64,000 bases of DNA from Bradyrhizobium hipponense (lineage in GTDB: Bacteria > Pseudomonadota > Alphaproteobacteria > Rhizobiales > Xanthobacteraceae). The stretch spans positions 38,143 to 102,142 of the forward strand of contig NZ_VSTH01000056.1 in assembly GCF_008123965.1 (NCBI RefSeq), in the 5' to 3' direction. The stretch's first letter is position 1. Every line of letters begins with the position of its first letter. The position numbers and the translations under genes were made by a program. Below the pieces are notes generated by a model. That model was not told the DNA's origin. It did not search any database and saw only the letters and a program-made list of their open reading frames with translations. This document shows positions 7,934 to 16,125 of this stretch, one piece after another.

Positions 7934-8869
7934 TCAGGTCTCCACCGCCCGCCGCACCTGCTCGCCGATCAGCGACAGCACGAGCTGCGCCTGCGGCAGG
8001 ATGGCGCCCATGGCGTGGAAATTGTGAACCATGCCGTCGTGGCAGACGTGCTCGATTGTAACGCCCGCGGCGAGCAGCTTGCGTGCATAGGCATTGCCCT
8101 CGTCGCGCATCGGGTCGAATTCGGCGGTGTGGATGATCGCGGTCGGCAGGCCCGCGAGCTGCGTTGCGCGCAACGGCGAGATGCGGGGATCGGCGGTGTC
8201 GATGCCGTCGGGCAAATAGTCGGCTAGATCGGCCTCGATCGTCGCGCGATCGATCAGATGGCCTTCGGCGAACGTCTCGCGCGAGGGCGAGGTCTCTTCG
8301 AAATCCAGCACCGGGCAGATCAGGCATTGCGCGACGATCGAGAGGCCGGCGTTCTGCGCGGCGTCCTGGCACACGATCGCGGCTAGCGTCGCGCCGGCGG
8401 AATCGCCGCCGACCACCAGCCGCCCGGCGTCGATGCCGAGCGAGGAGGCTTCGCGCGCGACCCATTCGGCGGCGGCGACCGCGTCGTCGACGGCAGCAGG
8501 GAACTTGTGCTCGGGCGCGAGGCGGTAATCGACCGAGACCAGCCGGCAGCCGGTCGCGTGCGCAAGCGCTGCCGCGATCCGGTCGTGCGTCGCAATGCTG
8601 CCGGCGACGAGGCCGCCGCCGTGAAAGAACACGAAGCCGGGCGCACGCTCACCGGCGCTCGCGGGCACATAGAGGCGATAGGGCAGTTCGCCGCCGGGAC
8701 CGGGAAGCCTGCCGTCGAAGGTCGTGACATCCGGTGCCTCGGCTCGCGCAAACTGCATCAGCTTCGCCAGGGATTGCCGCCGCGCCTCCACGCTCGGCCG
8801 GCTCCGTGCCTGCGGCGCAGCCGCATCCATCATGGTCAACAGACGCTTTGCAAGCGGATCGAGCGGCAT
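7934..8869 (-). CDS. Alpha/beta hydrolase, hormone-sensitive-lipase (HSL) family esterase
   Basis: 311 aa from the ATG at 8869; the frame is open further upstream but that part overlaps repeat DNA and the ilvE gene. It has the HSL oxyanion motif HGGG (83-86), the nucleophile elbow GDSAG (Ser157), an acid in EFDPMRDEG and a catalytic His in DGMVHNFH. Also typical is YRLAPEHKFPAAVDD after strand 4. Such enzymes hydrolyse short-chain esters, probably in the cytoplasm as no signal peptide is present. Substrate unknown. Confidence 0.88.
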   Translation of the reverse strand: MPLDPLAKRLLTMMDAAAPQARSRPSVEARRQSLAKLMQFARAEAPDVTTFDGRLPGPGGELPYRLYVPASAGERAPGFVFFHGGGLVAGSIATHDRIAAALAHATGCRLVSVDYRLAPEHKFPAAVDDAVAAAEWVAREASSLGIDAGRLVVGGDSAGATLAAIVCQDAAQNAGLSIVAQCLICPVLDFEETSPSRETFAEGHLIDRATIEADLADYLPDGIDTADPRISPLRATQLAGLPTAIIHTAEFDPMRDEGNAYARKLLAAGVTIEHVCHDGMVHNFHAMGAILPQAQLVLSLIGEQVRRAVET

Positions 8870-8975
8870 GGATCTTTCCTTCCCACGAGGGGAGAGGGTA
8901 ACGCACCATTTCCCCGCAGGAAATCCTTTAGGAATTGGGATAATAGTGCCTCGATCTTTCCAAGGGAGGCCGGTC

Positions 8976-9863
8976 ATGGCCGAGATCAAAAAGCCCATCG
9001 AATATTCGCCGAGTTGGACCTTCTTCGAAGGCAAATGGCACGACGGCAACGTGCCGATCATGGGCCCACGAACGCATGCCGCATGGCTCGGCTCGGTCGT
9101 GTTCGACGGCGCGCGCGCCTTCGAAGGCGTCGCGCCCGATCTCGACCGCCACATCGCCCGCGCCAATCAATCCGCGATCAATTTTGGCCTGAAGCCGGTG
9201 GTCGAGACCGACACCTGGCTCACGCTCGCTCGCGAGGGCCTGGCGCGCTTCTCGGCCAATGCCGAACTCTATATACGTCCGATGTACTGGGCGCAGAACG
9301 GTGCCGGCGGCGGCGTGCTGTTCGACCCCGAGACCACCAATTGGTGCCTTTGCATCTACGAGGCGCCGATGCCCAAACCCGTCGGCAACGCCATCACGCT
9401 GTCGCCGTTCCGCAGGCCCACCGCGGAATGCGCGCCGGTCGAAGCCAAGGCGGCCTGCCTCTATCCGAACAATTCGCGCGCGCTGTCGGAGGCCGCTTCC
9501 CGTGGCTTCCACAACGCGCTGATGCTCGACATGCTCGGCAATGTCGCGGAGTTCGGCAATTCCAATGTGTTCATGGCCAAGGATGGCGTGGTCTTCACAC
9601 CGGTGCCGAACGGCACCTTCCTCAACGGCATCACGCGCCAGCGCGTGATCGGTCTGCTCCGCGCCGACGGCGTCACCGTGGTCGAAAAGACGCTACGTTA
9701 TGCGGACTTCCTCGCCGCCGACGAGATATTCTCCACCGGCAATTTCGCCAAGGTCGCGCCCGTGATCCGCATCGACGACCGCGAGCTGAAGCCGGGCCCG
9801 TTCTACACCAAAGCGCGCAAGCTCTATTGGGACTTTGCGCATGCAGTGAAGTTGGCGGCTTGA
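8976..9863 (+). CDS. ilvE: Branched-chain amino acid aminotransferase (class IV)
   Basis: 295 aa beginning at ATG 8976 after the ribosome-binding site GGGAGG. Fold-type IV PLP aminotransferase: PLP lysine probably K158 in PVEAKAACLYPNN, the LGSVVFDGARAFEG segment near the N-terminus, and GNVAEFGNSNVF and TGNFAKV in the cofactor-binding half. It interconverts branched-chain amino acids and their 2-oxo acids. The variant sequence AECAPVEAKAACLYPNNSRA is typical of an alphaproteobacterial subgroup that may act on other substrates such as D-amino acids, so the exact specificity is less certain than the fold. Confidence 0.82.
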   Translation: MAEIKKPIEYSPSWTFFEGKWHDGNVPIMGPRTHAAWLGSVVFDGARAFEGVAPDLDRHIARANQSAINFGLKPVVETDTWLTLAREGLARFSANAELYIRPMYWAQNGAGGGVLFDPETTNWCLCIYEAPMPKPVGNAITLSPFRRPTAECAPVEAKAACLYPNNSRALSEAASRGFHNALMLDMLGNVAEFGNSNVFMAKDGVVFTPVPNGTFLNGITRQRVIGLLRADGVTVVEKTLRYADFLAADEIFSTGNFAKVAPVIRIDDRELKPGPFYTKARKLYWDFAHAVKLAA

Positions 9864-9872
9864 GCTAGCTAC

Positions 9873-9924
9873 TTCCGCGAACTCCGTCATTGCTTCGCTG
9901 CGCTCGCAATGACGAATTGCGGAA
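9873..9924. repeat. REP-like palindrome between convergent genes
   Basis: An inner inverted repeat at 9885-9914 (CGTCATTGC and GCAATGACG around TTCGCTGCGCTC) sits inside outer arms TTCCGC and GCGGAA. It lies between the ends of the aminotransferase and the methyltransferase and could serve as a bidirectional terminator. The motif CGTCATTGCGAGC is a frequent dispersed element in Bradyrhizobium. Confidence 0.65.
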
Positions 9925-9966
9925 GCACCGCGAAGCTATGGGCCTGAGCGTGCGCGGGGCGACGCC

Positions 9967-10587
9967 TTAAGCAGCCCGTCTCCTGAACCGGCTGAACTGA
10001 AAGGCCTGTGTCGAATGCCATGGCGTATGATGCGTCTCGCTGCGCGTCTCGATGAGTTCGAAGGCCGGTCCGAGCTCCACCGAAAGGCTTGCGCTGTCAT
10101 GCCGCTGGACAGGTAGGCCGCTGCACTTTTCCGGACCATCCAGCGCGAAGGTGCCGATGATGACGTAGCCGCCGGCTGCAACCGCCGATCGCAGGCGCTC
10201 GACGTAAGCTGCCCTGTCGTGCGGATCGGTCAGGAAGTGGAATGCCGCGCGATCGTGCCAAACATCGTATGTCTTCGCCGGCCGCCATGTCGTGGCGTCG
10301 GCGACGATCCAGTCGATCGTTGCGGCAGCCGCGCCGATTCGTTTCTTTGCGGTTTCAAGCGCGTTGGCTGAGAGATCCAGTACGGCGATGTCGCGATATC
10401 CCTCCTGCAGAAGGCTATCGGCCAATCGCGACGCGCCGCCGCCAATATCGATGATCGCGGCCGCATGATCTGGACGGGCCGCGCGGATCATCTCCAGCGA
10501 GATCGTCGGGGTGTCCTGAAACCAGCTGACTTCAGACTCGCCCTTGGTGGTGTAGACGTGGTCCCAATGCGCGGTTCGGTCGGACAT
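9967..10587 (-). CDS. SAM-dependent class I methyltransferase
   Basis: 206 aa with a Rossmann methyltransferase core. Motif I is IIDIGGGASRLADSLL, the acidic residue ending strand 2 is in IAVLDLSANALE, and the strand-4 region is YDVWHDRAAFHFLTDPHDR. The D-x-W-H-D-R-A-x-F-H-F pattern resembles the thiopurine/tellurite methyltransferase-like group. It stands alone between convergent ilvE and upstream phaR. Substrate unknown. Confidence 0.75.
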   Translation of the reverse strand: MSDRTAHWDHVYTTKGESEVSWFQDTPTISLEMIRAARPDHAAAIIDIGGGASRLADSLLQEGYRDIAVLDLSANALETAKKRIGAAAATIDWIVADATTWRPAKTYDVWHDRAAFHFLTDPHDRAAYVERLRSAVAAGGYVIIGTFALDGPEKCSGLPVQRHDSASLSVELGPAFELIETRSETHHTPWHSTQAFQFSRFRRRAA

Positions 10588-10706
10588 GGCGTATGCCTCG
10601 GCCCTAGGGTGAGCAGGCGCTCGGAGACGATCCAGGTCGGTTGGCGGCGCCGCAGTGACCCCAGGAAAAGCGCCCGCGGGCGCGGCCGCTCCGGCGCACG
10701 AAGGAC

Positions 10707-11306
10707 CTACTCTTCCTTCTTCGACATCCGCTCGAGGCGCTCCTGCATCTCCTTCATCTGCTGGCGCAGATCGTCGATGTTGGTGTCTTTTGCCGGCTCG
10801 GCGCTCGCATCCGGCTCGGGCTCCGCCGTGGTTGTCCCCGGGCGGCCCGTAGTGGGCGCGAACGGCTTGAACATCGAGAAAGTCTGCTGGAACAGCTCCA
10901 TGTTGCGGCGGACCTGTTCTTCCAGCGGCGCAAACGGGGTTCCGGAGAGCGAGTTGGCGATTTGCTTGCGGAACTTCTCCTGCTCCTGAGTGAGCGTGGC
11001 GATCGACTGCTCCAGATATTTCGGCACCACCATCTGCATGCTGTCGCCGTAGAAGCGGATGAGCTGGCGCAGGAAGGTGGTCGGCAGCAGGTTCTGGCCG
11101 GCCTTGTTCTCCTGCTCGAAGATGATCTGGGCGAGCACGGAGCGAGTGATGTCGTCGCCGGTCTTGGCATCGTAGACCAGGAAGTCTTCGCCGTCCTTGA
11201 CCATGGCGGCAAGGTCTTCCAGAGTCACATAAGTACTCGTTCCGGTATTATAGAGCCGCCGGTTCGCGTATTTCTTGATGGTGGTGGGTTGGTCTGATTT
11301 CGCCAT
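10707..11306 (-). CDS. phaR: Polyhydroxyalkanoate synthesis repressor PhaR
   Basis: 199 aa. The N-terminus IKKYANRRLYNTGTSTYVTLEDL is the PHB/PHA accumulation DNA-binding domain, followed by the PHB_acc domain (about 70-110: LLPTTFLRQLIRFYGDSMQ). The C-terminus is Pro/Ala-rich and ends in a short coiled coil (DLRQQMKEMQERLERMSKKEE). PhaR binds both PHB granules and DNA, repressing phasin and biosynthetic genes until polymer accumulates. It is divergent from phaA across 304 bp, so it probably controls phaA and itself. Confidence 0.95.
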   Translation of the reverse strand: MAKSDQPTTIKKYANRRLYNTGTSTYVTLEDLAAMVKDGEDFLVYDAKTGDDITRSVLAQIIFEQENKAGQNLLPTTFLRQLIRFYGDSMQMVVPKYLEQSIATLTQEQEKFRKQIANSLSGTPFAPLEEQVRRNMELFQQTFSMFKPFAPTTGRPGTTTAEPEPDASAEPAKDTNIDDLRQQMKEMQERLERMSKKEE

Positions 11307-11610
11307 GGGCTCTCACTTGCAAAACGCGGAGAACGGGAACCCGGCGGGCAAATGCCGCAGGGCGGGAAGAGTACGCAACGCAACAAAATAAGCATTTTCA
11401 AAGGGGTCACGCTACCGTTTTGTGCGCCACGGTTAATCGGGCAGCAAAAACGTGCTTGCGAAATCGCCAAGAACGCTATTTTGAATGCGCTGCGGCATGA
11501 ATTCGGCCACCTATCGATTGACATGCCTCAACGACGTTAACAGGATGCCGTCCGAGACTGGCGAGCCGTTTCCCAGCCCCGTCTGCCCCCTTCAACCCCA
11601 GGAGATGCCC
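11307..11610. promoter_or_regulatory. Divergent phaR/phaA control region
   Basis: 304 bp without a gene between two divergent starts. It includes an AT-rich stretch (AACAAAATAAGCATTTTCAAA) near 11380-11402 and a second at about 11460-11485 (TCGCCAAGAACGCTATTTTG), either of which could hold promoter elements. AGGAG at 11600-11604 is the phaA ribosome-binding site. I could not identify a clear PhaR operator here. Confidence 0.5.
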
Positions 11611-12789
11611 ATGACAGACGATGTCGTCATCGTCAGCGCCGCCCGCACCCCGGTCGGAAGCTTCAACGGAGCGTTCGCGACCCTTCCCGCCCACGAGCTT
11701 GGCGCTATCGCCATCAAGGCCGCGCTGGAGCGCGGTGGCATCGAGCCCGGCCGCGTTTCGGAAGTCATCATGGGCCAGATTCTCACTGCAGCTCAGGGCC
11801 AGAACCCGGCCCGCCAGGCATCGATTGCCGCCGGGATTCCGGTGGAGAGTCCGGCCTGGGGCGTCAATCAGCTTTGCGGCTCGGGTCTGCGCACCGTTGC
11901 ACTCGGCTATCAGGCCCTGCTCAACGGAGATTCCGAAATCGTCGTCGCCGGCGGCCAGGAATCCATGAGCATGGCTCCGCACGCCCAGTACCTGCGCGGC
12001 GGCGTCAAGATGGGCAATGTAGAGTTCATTGACACGATGATCAAGGACGGCCTGTGGGATGCCTTCAACGGCTATCACATGGGCAACACCGCCGAGAACG
12101 TCGCGCGCCAATGGCAGATCACGCGCGCCCAGCAGGACGAGTTCGCGGTCGCCTCGCAACAGAAGGCCGAGGCCGCGCAGAAGGCCGGCAAGTTCAACGA
12201 CGAGATCGTCTCCGTTACCATCAAAACCCGCAAGGGCGACGTTGTCGTCAGCGCCGACGAATATCCGCGCCATGGTGCAACGCTTGACGGGATGGCGAAG
12301 CTCAAGCCCGCCTTTGAGAAAGAAGGTACGGTCACCGCAGGTTCGGCCTCCGGCATCAACGACGGCGCCGCTGCCGTGGTGTTGATGACCGCCAAGCAGG
12401 CTGCCAAGGAAGGCAAGAAGCCGCTCGCGCGAATCGTGTCCTGGGCGCAGGCCGGCGTCGATCCGAAGATCATGGGCTCTGGCCCGATCCCGGCCTCGCG
12501 CGCTGCGCTGAAGAAGGCCGGCTGGAATGTCGGCGACCTCGACCTGATCGAAGCCAACGAGGCCTTCGCGGCACAGGCCTGCGCCGTCAACAAGGACCTC
12601 GGCTGGGACACCTCCAAGGTCAACGTCAATGGCGGCGCGATCGCGATCGGCCATCCGGTCGGCGCCTCCGGCGCGCGCGTGCTGGTGACGCTGCTGCACG
12701 AGATGCAGAAGCGCGACTCGAAGAAGGGCCTTGCCACGCTTTGCATCGGCGGTGGCATGGGCATTGCGATGTGCATCGCGCGCGATTGA
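11611..12789 (+). CDS. phaA: Acetyl-CoA C-acetyltransferase (beta-ketothiolase)
   Basis: 392 aa, usual thiolase length, starting at ATG 11611 (AGGAG six bases upstream); an ATG at 11605 and a longer open frame are less likely. The active-site cysteine is C89 in NQLCGSGLR, the catalytic His is in GGAIAIGHPVGASGAR, and the second Cys is in CIGGGMG. It condenses two acetyl-CoA to acetoacetyl-CoA, the first step of poly-3-hydroxybutyrate synthesis. phaB follows 240 bp downstream on the same strand. Confidence 0.97.
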   Translation: MTDDVVIVSAARTPVGSFNGAFATLPAHELGAIAIKAALERGGIEPGRVSEVIMGQILTAAQGQNPARQASIAAGIPVESPAWGVNQLCGSGLRTVALGYQALLNGDSEIVVAGGQESMSMAPHAQYLRGGVKMGNVEFIDTMIKDGLWDAFNGYHMGNTAENVARQWQITRAQQDEFAVASQQKAEAAQKAGKFNDEIVSVTIKTRKGDVVVSADEYPRHGATLDGMAKLKPAFEKEGTVTAGSASGINDGAAAVVLMTAKQAAKEGKKPLARIVSWAQAGVDPKIMGSGPIPASRAALKKAGWNVGDLDLIEANEAFAAQACAVNKDLGWDTSKVNVNGGAIAIGHPVGASGARVLVTLLHEMQKRDSKKGLATLCIGGGMGIAMCIARD

Positions 12790-12813
12790 AACTACCTTAC
12801 GCGTAACTGACGC

Positions 12814-12851
12814 GTGCGCTGCACACGTGATTGAGTGCGTTGCACGCGATT
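12814..12851. promoter_or_regulatory. Tandem near-identical elements upstream of phaB (possible operator)
   Basis: Two elements lie almost head to tail: GTGCGCTGCACACGTGATT at 12814-12832 and GTGCGTTGCACGCGATT at 12835-12851. Each is partly palindromic around TGCA. Duplicated TGCA-centred sites upstream of a PHB gene are plausible PhaR targets; this is inference and no promoter boxes were assigned. Confidence 0.4.
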
Positions 12852-12911
12852 AAAAAGGCGGCGGTTGCAAATCAAATATTCTTCGCAACTGTGAAAGCCT
12901 CGACTAAAGAG

Positions 12912-12940
12912 AAACGCCCGGCTTGATGCCGGGCGTTTTG
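12912..12940 (+). terminator. Rho-independent terminator after phaA
   Basis: A perfect 11-bp stem (AAACGCCCGGC and GCCGGGCGTTT) with a 5-base loop TTGAT, followed by TTTTGTTCTTG. This is the clearest intrinsic terminator in the window. It lies between phaA and phaB, so the two genes probably have separate promoters or phaB relies on readthrough. Confidence 0.85.
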
Positions 12941-13029
12941 TTCTTGATGTCCGTCAAACGTCCCGCATAATCCGCATCTAAAAACGATCACTCAGAAACG
13001 TCCGAAGAGTCCAAGGGAAGGAATACGAT

Positions 13030-13755
13030 ATGGCACGTGTTGCATTGGTGACGGGTGGTACGCGGGGCATCGGAGCGGCGATCAGCAAGGCGCTGAAGGC
13101 GGCCGGCTACAAGGTCGCGGCGAGCTATGCCGGCAATGATACCGCGGCGGAGAAGTTCAAGGCCGAGACCGGCATCGCCGTCTACAAATGGGACGTCAGC
13201 AATTTCGACGCTTGCGCCGAGGGCGTGAAGAAGGTCGAGGCCGAGGTCGGGCCCATCGACGTGCTCGTCAACAATGCCGGCATCACCAAGGACGGCGCCT
13301 TCCACAAGATGACTCTGGAGCAATGGAATGCGGTGATCGGCACCAATCTCGGCTCGCTGTTCAACATGTCGCGCCAGGTGATCGAAGGCATGCGCGGGCG
13401 CAAGTTCGGCCGCATCGTCAACATCTCCTCGATCAATGGACAGAAAGGCCAGTTCGGCCAGGTGAACTATTCCGCGGCGAAGGCCGGTGAGATCGGATTC
13501 ACCAAGGCGCTGGCGCTGGAGAATGCCAAGGGCGGCGTCACCGTGAACGCGATCTGCCCGGGCTACATCAACACCGAGATGGTGCAAGCGGTGCCGAAGG
13601 ACGTGCTGGAAAAGGCCATCCTGCCGTTGATCCCGATCGGCCGGCTCGGCGAGCCCGAGGAGATCGCGCGCGCGGTCGTGTTCCTCGCCGCCGATGAAGC
13701 CGGCGCCATCACCGGCTCGACGCTGACCGTCAACGGCGGCCAGTACATGGTGTGA
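13030..13755 (+). CDS. phaB: Acetoacetyl-CoA reductase (NADPH)
   Basis: 241-aa short-chain dehydrogenase. The nucleotide-binding motif is TGGTRGIG (8-15), the structural motif NNAG follows at about 85, and the catalytic Ser (NISSIN) and YSAAK motif lie near 137 and 152. It reduces acetoacetyl-CoA to (R)-3-hydroxybutyryl-CoA for PHB synthase. The synthase gene phaC is not in this window. Confidence 0.96.
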   Translation: MARVALVTGGTRGIGAAISKALKAAGYKVAASYAGNDTAAEKFKAETGIAVYKWDVSNFDACAEGVKKVEAEVGPIDVLVNNAGITKDGAFHKMTLEQWNAVIGTNLGSLFNMSRQVIEGMRGRKFGRIVNISSINGQKGQFGQVNYSAAKAGEIGFTKALALENAKGGVTVNAICPGYINTEMVQAVPKDVLEKAILPLIPIGRLGEPEEIARAVVFLAADEAGAITGSTLTVNGGQYMV

Positions 13756-13769
13756 TGCGATCGCATCAC
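13752..13769. repeat. Perfect 18-bp palindrome overlapping the phaB stop
   Basis: GTGATGCGATCGCATCAC is its own reverse complement and includes the TGA of phaB. It has no loop, so it is more likely a protein-binding or cruciform-type site than a terminator. Confidence 0.6.
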
Positions 13770-13790
13770 GTTCGCACATATCGGTAGCTT

Positions 13791-13919
13791 CGTCATGCCC
13801 GGGCTTGTCCCGGGCATCCACGGCCTTACAACAGCGGTCGCCACGGCAGAACGTGGATGGCCGGGCACGGGCGAGCGGAAGCGACGCCGCTCTTCAGACG
13901 GCTATGCCCGGCCATGACG
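13791..13919. repeat. Palindromic intergenic repeat (CGTCATGCCCGGGC type)
   Basis: About 130 bp with inverted ends (CGTCATGCCCGGGCTTGTCC and GGCTATGCCCGGCCATGACG) and an inner pair (ATCCACGG and CGTGGAT). It fills the gap between phaB and the EamA gene. It differs from the other repeat families here in its core sequence. Confidence 0.75.
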
Positions 13920-13932
13920 GAAGTATTCGCCG

Positions 13933-14802
13933 ATGACTCCCCGCACCGCGACGCTGATCGGCTTGACCGCAATCCTGATGTGGTCGCTGCTCTCCGTGAT
14001 GACGGTGGCGACCGGAATAATCCCGGCCTTCCAGCTCGCCGCGATGACCTTTGCGATCGGCGGTCTGGTCGGTTTCCTCACCTGGATCGGCCGTGGCGAG
14101 GCGGCGAAAAGCCTACGCCAGCCGCTCGTCGTTTGGGTCGTCGGCGTCGGCGGATTGTTCGGCTATCACGCGCTCTATTTCCTCGCGCTACGCTTCGCGC
14201 CGCCAGCTGAAGCGGGCCTGCTCAACTATTTGTGGCCGCTCCTGATCGTGATGTTCTCGTCGTTACTGCCAGGCGAGCGGCTTGCCGTGCACCACGTCAT
14301 CGGCGCCGTACTCGGCCTCGTCGGCACAGTGCTGCTGTTCGCTGGCAATACGAGCGGCTTCGCGCCCGGCCAGCTGCCGGGGCTGATCGCCGCCTTCGTC
14401 GCAGCCTTCGTATGGGCGACGTATTCCGTGTTGTCGCGGCGGCTCAAAGCGGTGCCGACCGATGCGGTCGCCGGATTTTGCCTCGCCACCGCAGCGCTTG
14501 CCGCGCTGATGCATGCCGCGCTCGAGACGACCGTGTGGCCGGAGACCACACTGCAATGGCTCTCCGTGATCGCGCTCGGCATCGGTCCGGTGGGCGCCGC
14601 GTTCTACGCCTGGGACATCGGCATGAAGCGCGGCGACATCCGCGTGCTCGGTGCGGCGTCCTACGCGACGCCGCTGCTCTCGACCGGTTTCCTCATCGCC
14701 GCCGGCTTCGCCAAGGCCAGCGCCAACATCGCCATCGCCGCGATCCTGATCGCCGGCGGCGGCCTGATCGCGGCGAAGGACATGGTACTGCGCAAGCGCT
14801 AA
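13933..14802 (+). CDS. EamA/DMT-family transporter, YddG-like exporter
   Basis: 289 aa with about ten hydrophobic helices and two EamA repeats. The first repeat has AILMWSLLSVM and the loop GYHALYFLALRFAPPAEAGLLNYLWPL, the second WATYSVLSRRL. The ALRFAPPAEAGLLNYLWP pattern matches the YddG branch of the drug/metabolite transporter superfamily, which exports aromatic amino acids and analogues. Acts in the inner membrane. Substrate not provable from sequence. Confidence 0.82.
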   Translation: MTPRTATLIGLTAILMWSLLSVMTVATGIIPAFQLAAMTFAIGGLVGFLTWIGRGEAAKSLRQPLVVWVVGVGGLFGYHALYFLALRFAPPAEAGLLNYLWPLLIVMFSSLLPGERLAVHHVIGAVLGLVGTVLLFAGNTSGFAPGQLPGLIAAFVAAFVWATYSVLSRRLKAVPTDAVAGFCLATAALAALMHAALETTVWPETTLQWLSVIALGIGPVGAAFYAWDIGMKRGDIRVLGAASYATPLLSTGFLIAAGFAKASANIAIAAILIAGGGLIAAKDMVLRKR

Positions 14803-14817
14803 TTGTCTTTCCGGGGC

Positions 14818-15240
14818 CTACGGCTCCCAGCCCTTCGGCGCCAGCTCGAATTTTGCAAACTCGAATGCGGGCGCCACGGTGCAGCCCACCAAGGTCCATT
14901 CGCCGGTGGTCTCGGCGGTCTGCCACGCATGTGCCGGCACGATCGCCTGCGGCCGCTCGCCGCTCATGAGGTCGGTGCCGAGGCGTACCTGGTGTTGTGA
15001 GCAGCCTTCGTGGGCGATGCGCAGCGCCAGCGGACTGCCGGCATAGTAATGCCAGATCTCGACCGCATCGATGCGATGCCAATGCGAACGCTCGCCGCGC
15101 GCGAGCAGAAAATAGATCAGGGTCGAGCGCGACCGGCCGTTGGCGTCGGTGGTCTGGTCGCGAAACGTCTCGCGATAGTGCCCGCCTTCAGGATGCGGCC
15201 GCAGCTCAAGGCGCGCGATGATCTGGGCTGCGGTCGGCAT
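14818..15240 (-). CDS. DUF985 family cupin protein
   Basis: 140 aa, single cupin barrel of the DUF985 type. Characteristic segments are LRPHPEGGHYRETF, STLIYFLLARGERSHWHRIDAVEIWHYYAG and AHAWQTAETTGEWTLVGCTVAPAFEF. Conserved histidines in SHWHR and EIWHYY could bind metal, as in other cupins. Members are uncharacterised, with RmlC-like or sugar-binding roles proposed. It ends just downstream of gloB's start-side neighbour and is co-directional with gloB (9-bp gap), so the two may be co-transcribed. Confidence 0.85.
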   Translation of the reverse strand: MPTAAQIIARLELRPHPEGGHYRETFRDQTTDANGRSRSTLIYFLLARGERSHWHRIDAVEIWHYYAGSPLALRIAHEGCSQHQVRLGTDLMSGERPQAIVPAHAWQTAETTGEWTLVGCTVAPAFEFAKFELAPKGWEP

Positions 15241-15249
15241 CGATCCCCG

Positions 15250-16017
15250 TCAGGACTTGTTCTTGCGTTCGCGCAACTCGCCGAACACCGCGGCGGCATC
15301 CGCACCCTTCATGTGTAGCCTGGTTGCGACCGAGGGTTCATCAGCCCGCAGGAACACGTTTGCTCGCTTCTCATCACCAAGCAGTGACGGAATGGTCGGC
15401 TTGTTCTCGGCCCGCAGCTTTGCAACTTCCGCCGCGCGTGCCTGGAGCGCCGCATTGTCGGGCTCGACGGTCAGTGCGAACTTGACGTTCGACGCCGTGT
15501 ATTCGTGGCCGCAATAGAGCTTGAAGTCGTCGGGCAGGGCGCGCAGCTTCAATAGCGAATCCCACATCATCGGATAAGTGCCCTCGAACACGCGGCCGCA
15601 GCCGATCGAGAACAGCGTGTCGGCGGCGAACAGCGTCTTCTCGGTGTCGAAAACGTAGGAGACGTGGTCGAGGGTGTGGCCGGGCGTCTCCAGCACGCGC
15701 GCCAGCAGGGTGCCGACCTTGACCACGTCGGCATTGGCGACGCGCAGGTCGACGTTTGCAATCTTCGTCGTCTTGTCATGCGGCGCGACGACGCGGCAAT
15801 TGTATCTTTGCTTGAGTTCGGCGACCCCGCCGACATGATCGCCGTGATGGTGGGTGATCAGGATGTCGGTGAGCTGCCAGCCCTCGCGGTCGAGTGCCGC
15901 CAGGATGGGGCCCGCCTCCGGCGCGTCGACCGACGCCGTCGCCTTGGTTTCCACATCGTGGATCAGATAGCCGAAATTGTCGTTTAAACAGCTGAAAGTA
16001 CGAATTTCGGCGGCCAT
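15250..16017 (-). CDS. gloB: Hydroxyacylglutathione hydrolase (glyoxalase II)
   Basis: 255 aa, metallo-beta-lactamase fold. The metal-binding motif is LITHHHGDHVGG, with further ligands in ETPGHTLDHVSY, FAADTLFSIGCGR and LYCGHEYT; the C-terminal HAGH domain is present. It hydrolyses S-D-lactoylglutathione in methylglyoxal detoxification. The ATG at 16017 gives the family length. The frame stays open upstream to 16875, but that stretch is antisense to the next gene and has no family resemblance. Confidence 0.96.
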   Translation of the reverse strand: MAAEIRTFSCLNDNFGYLIHDVETKATASVDAPEAGPILAALDREGWQLTDILITHHHGDHVGGVAELKQRYNCRVVAPHDKTTKIANVDLRVANADVVKVGTLLARVLETPGHTLDHVSYVFDTEKTLFAADTLFSIGCGRVFEGTYPMMWDSLLKLRALPDDFKLYCGHEYTASNVKFALTVEPDNAALQARAAEVAKLRAENKPTIPSLLGDEKRANVFLRADEPSVATRLHMKGADAAAVFGELRERKNKS

Positions 16018-16125
16018 GACATCTCCATCGGGCTCAGCCCCGCCTGACAAATATGGCGTTAACGTTGCGCAGGCAATGCAATATTCAGCGCGCGGCGGCG
16101 GCCTTGCGCATGTTACATTGCCGTC

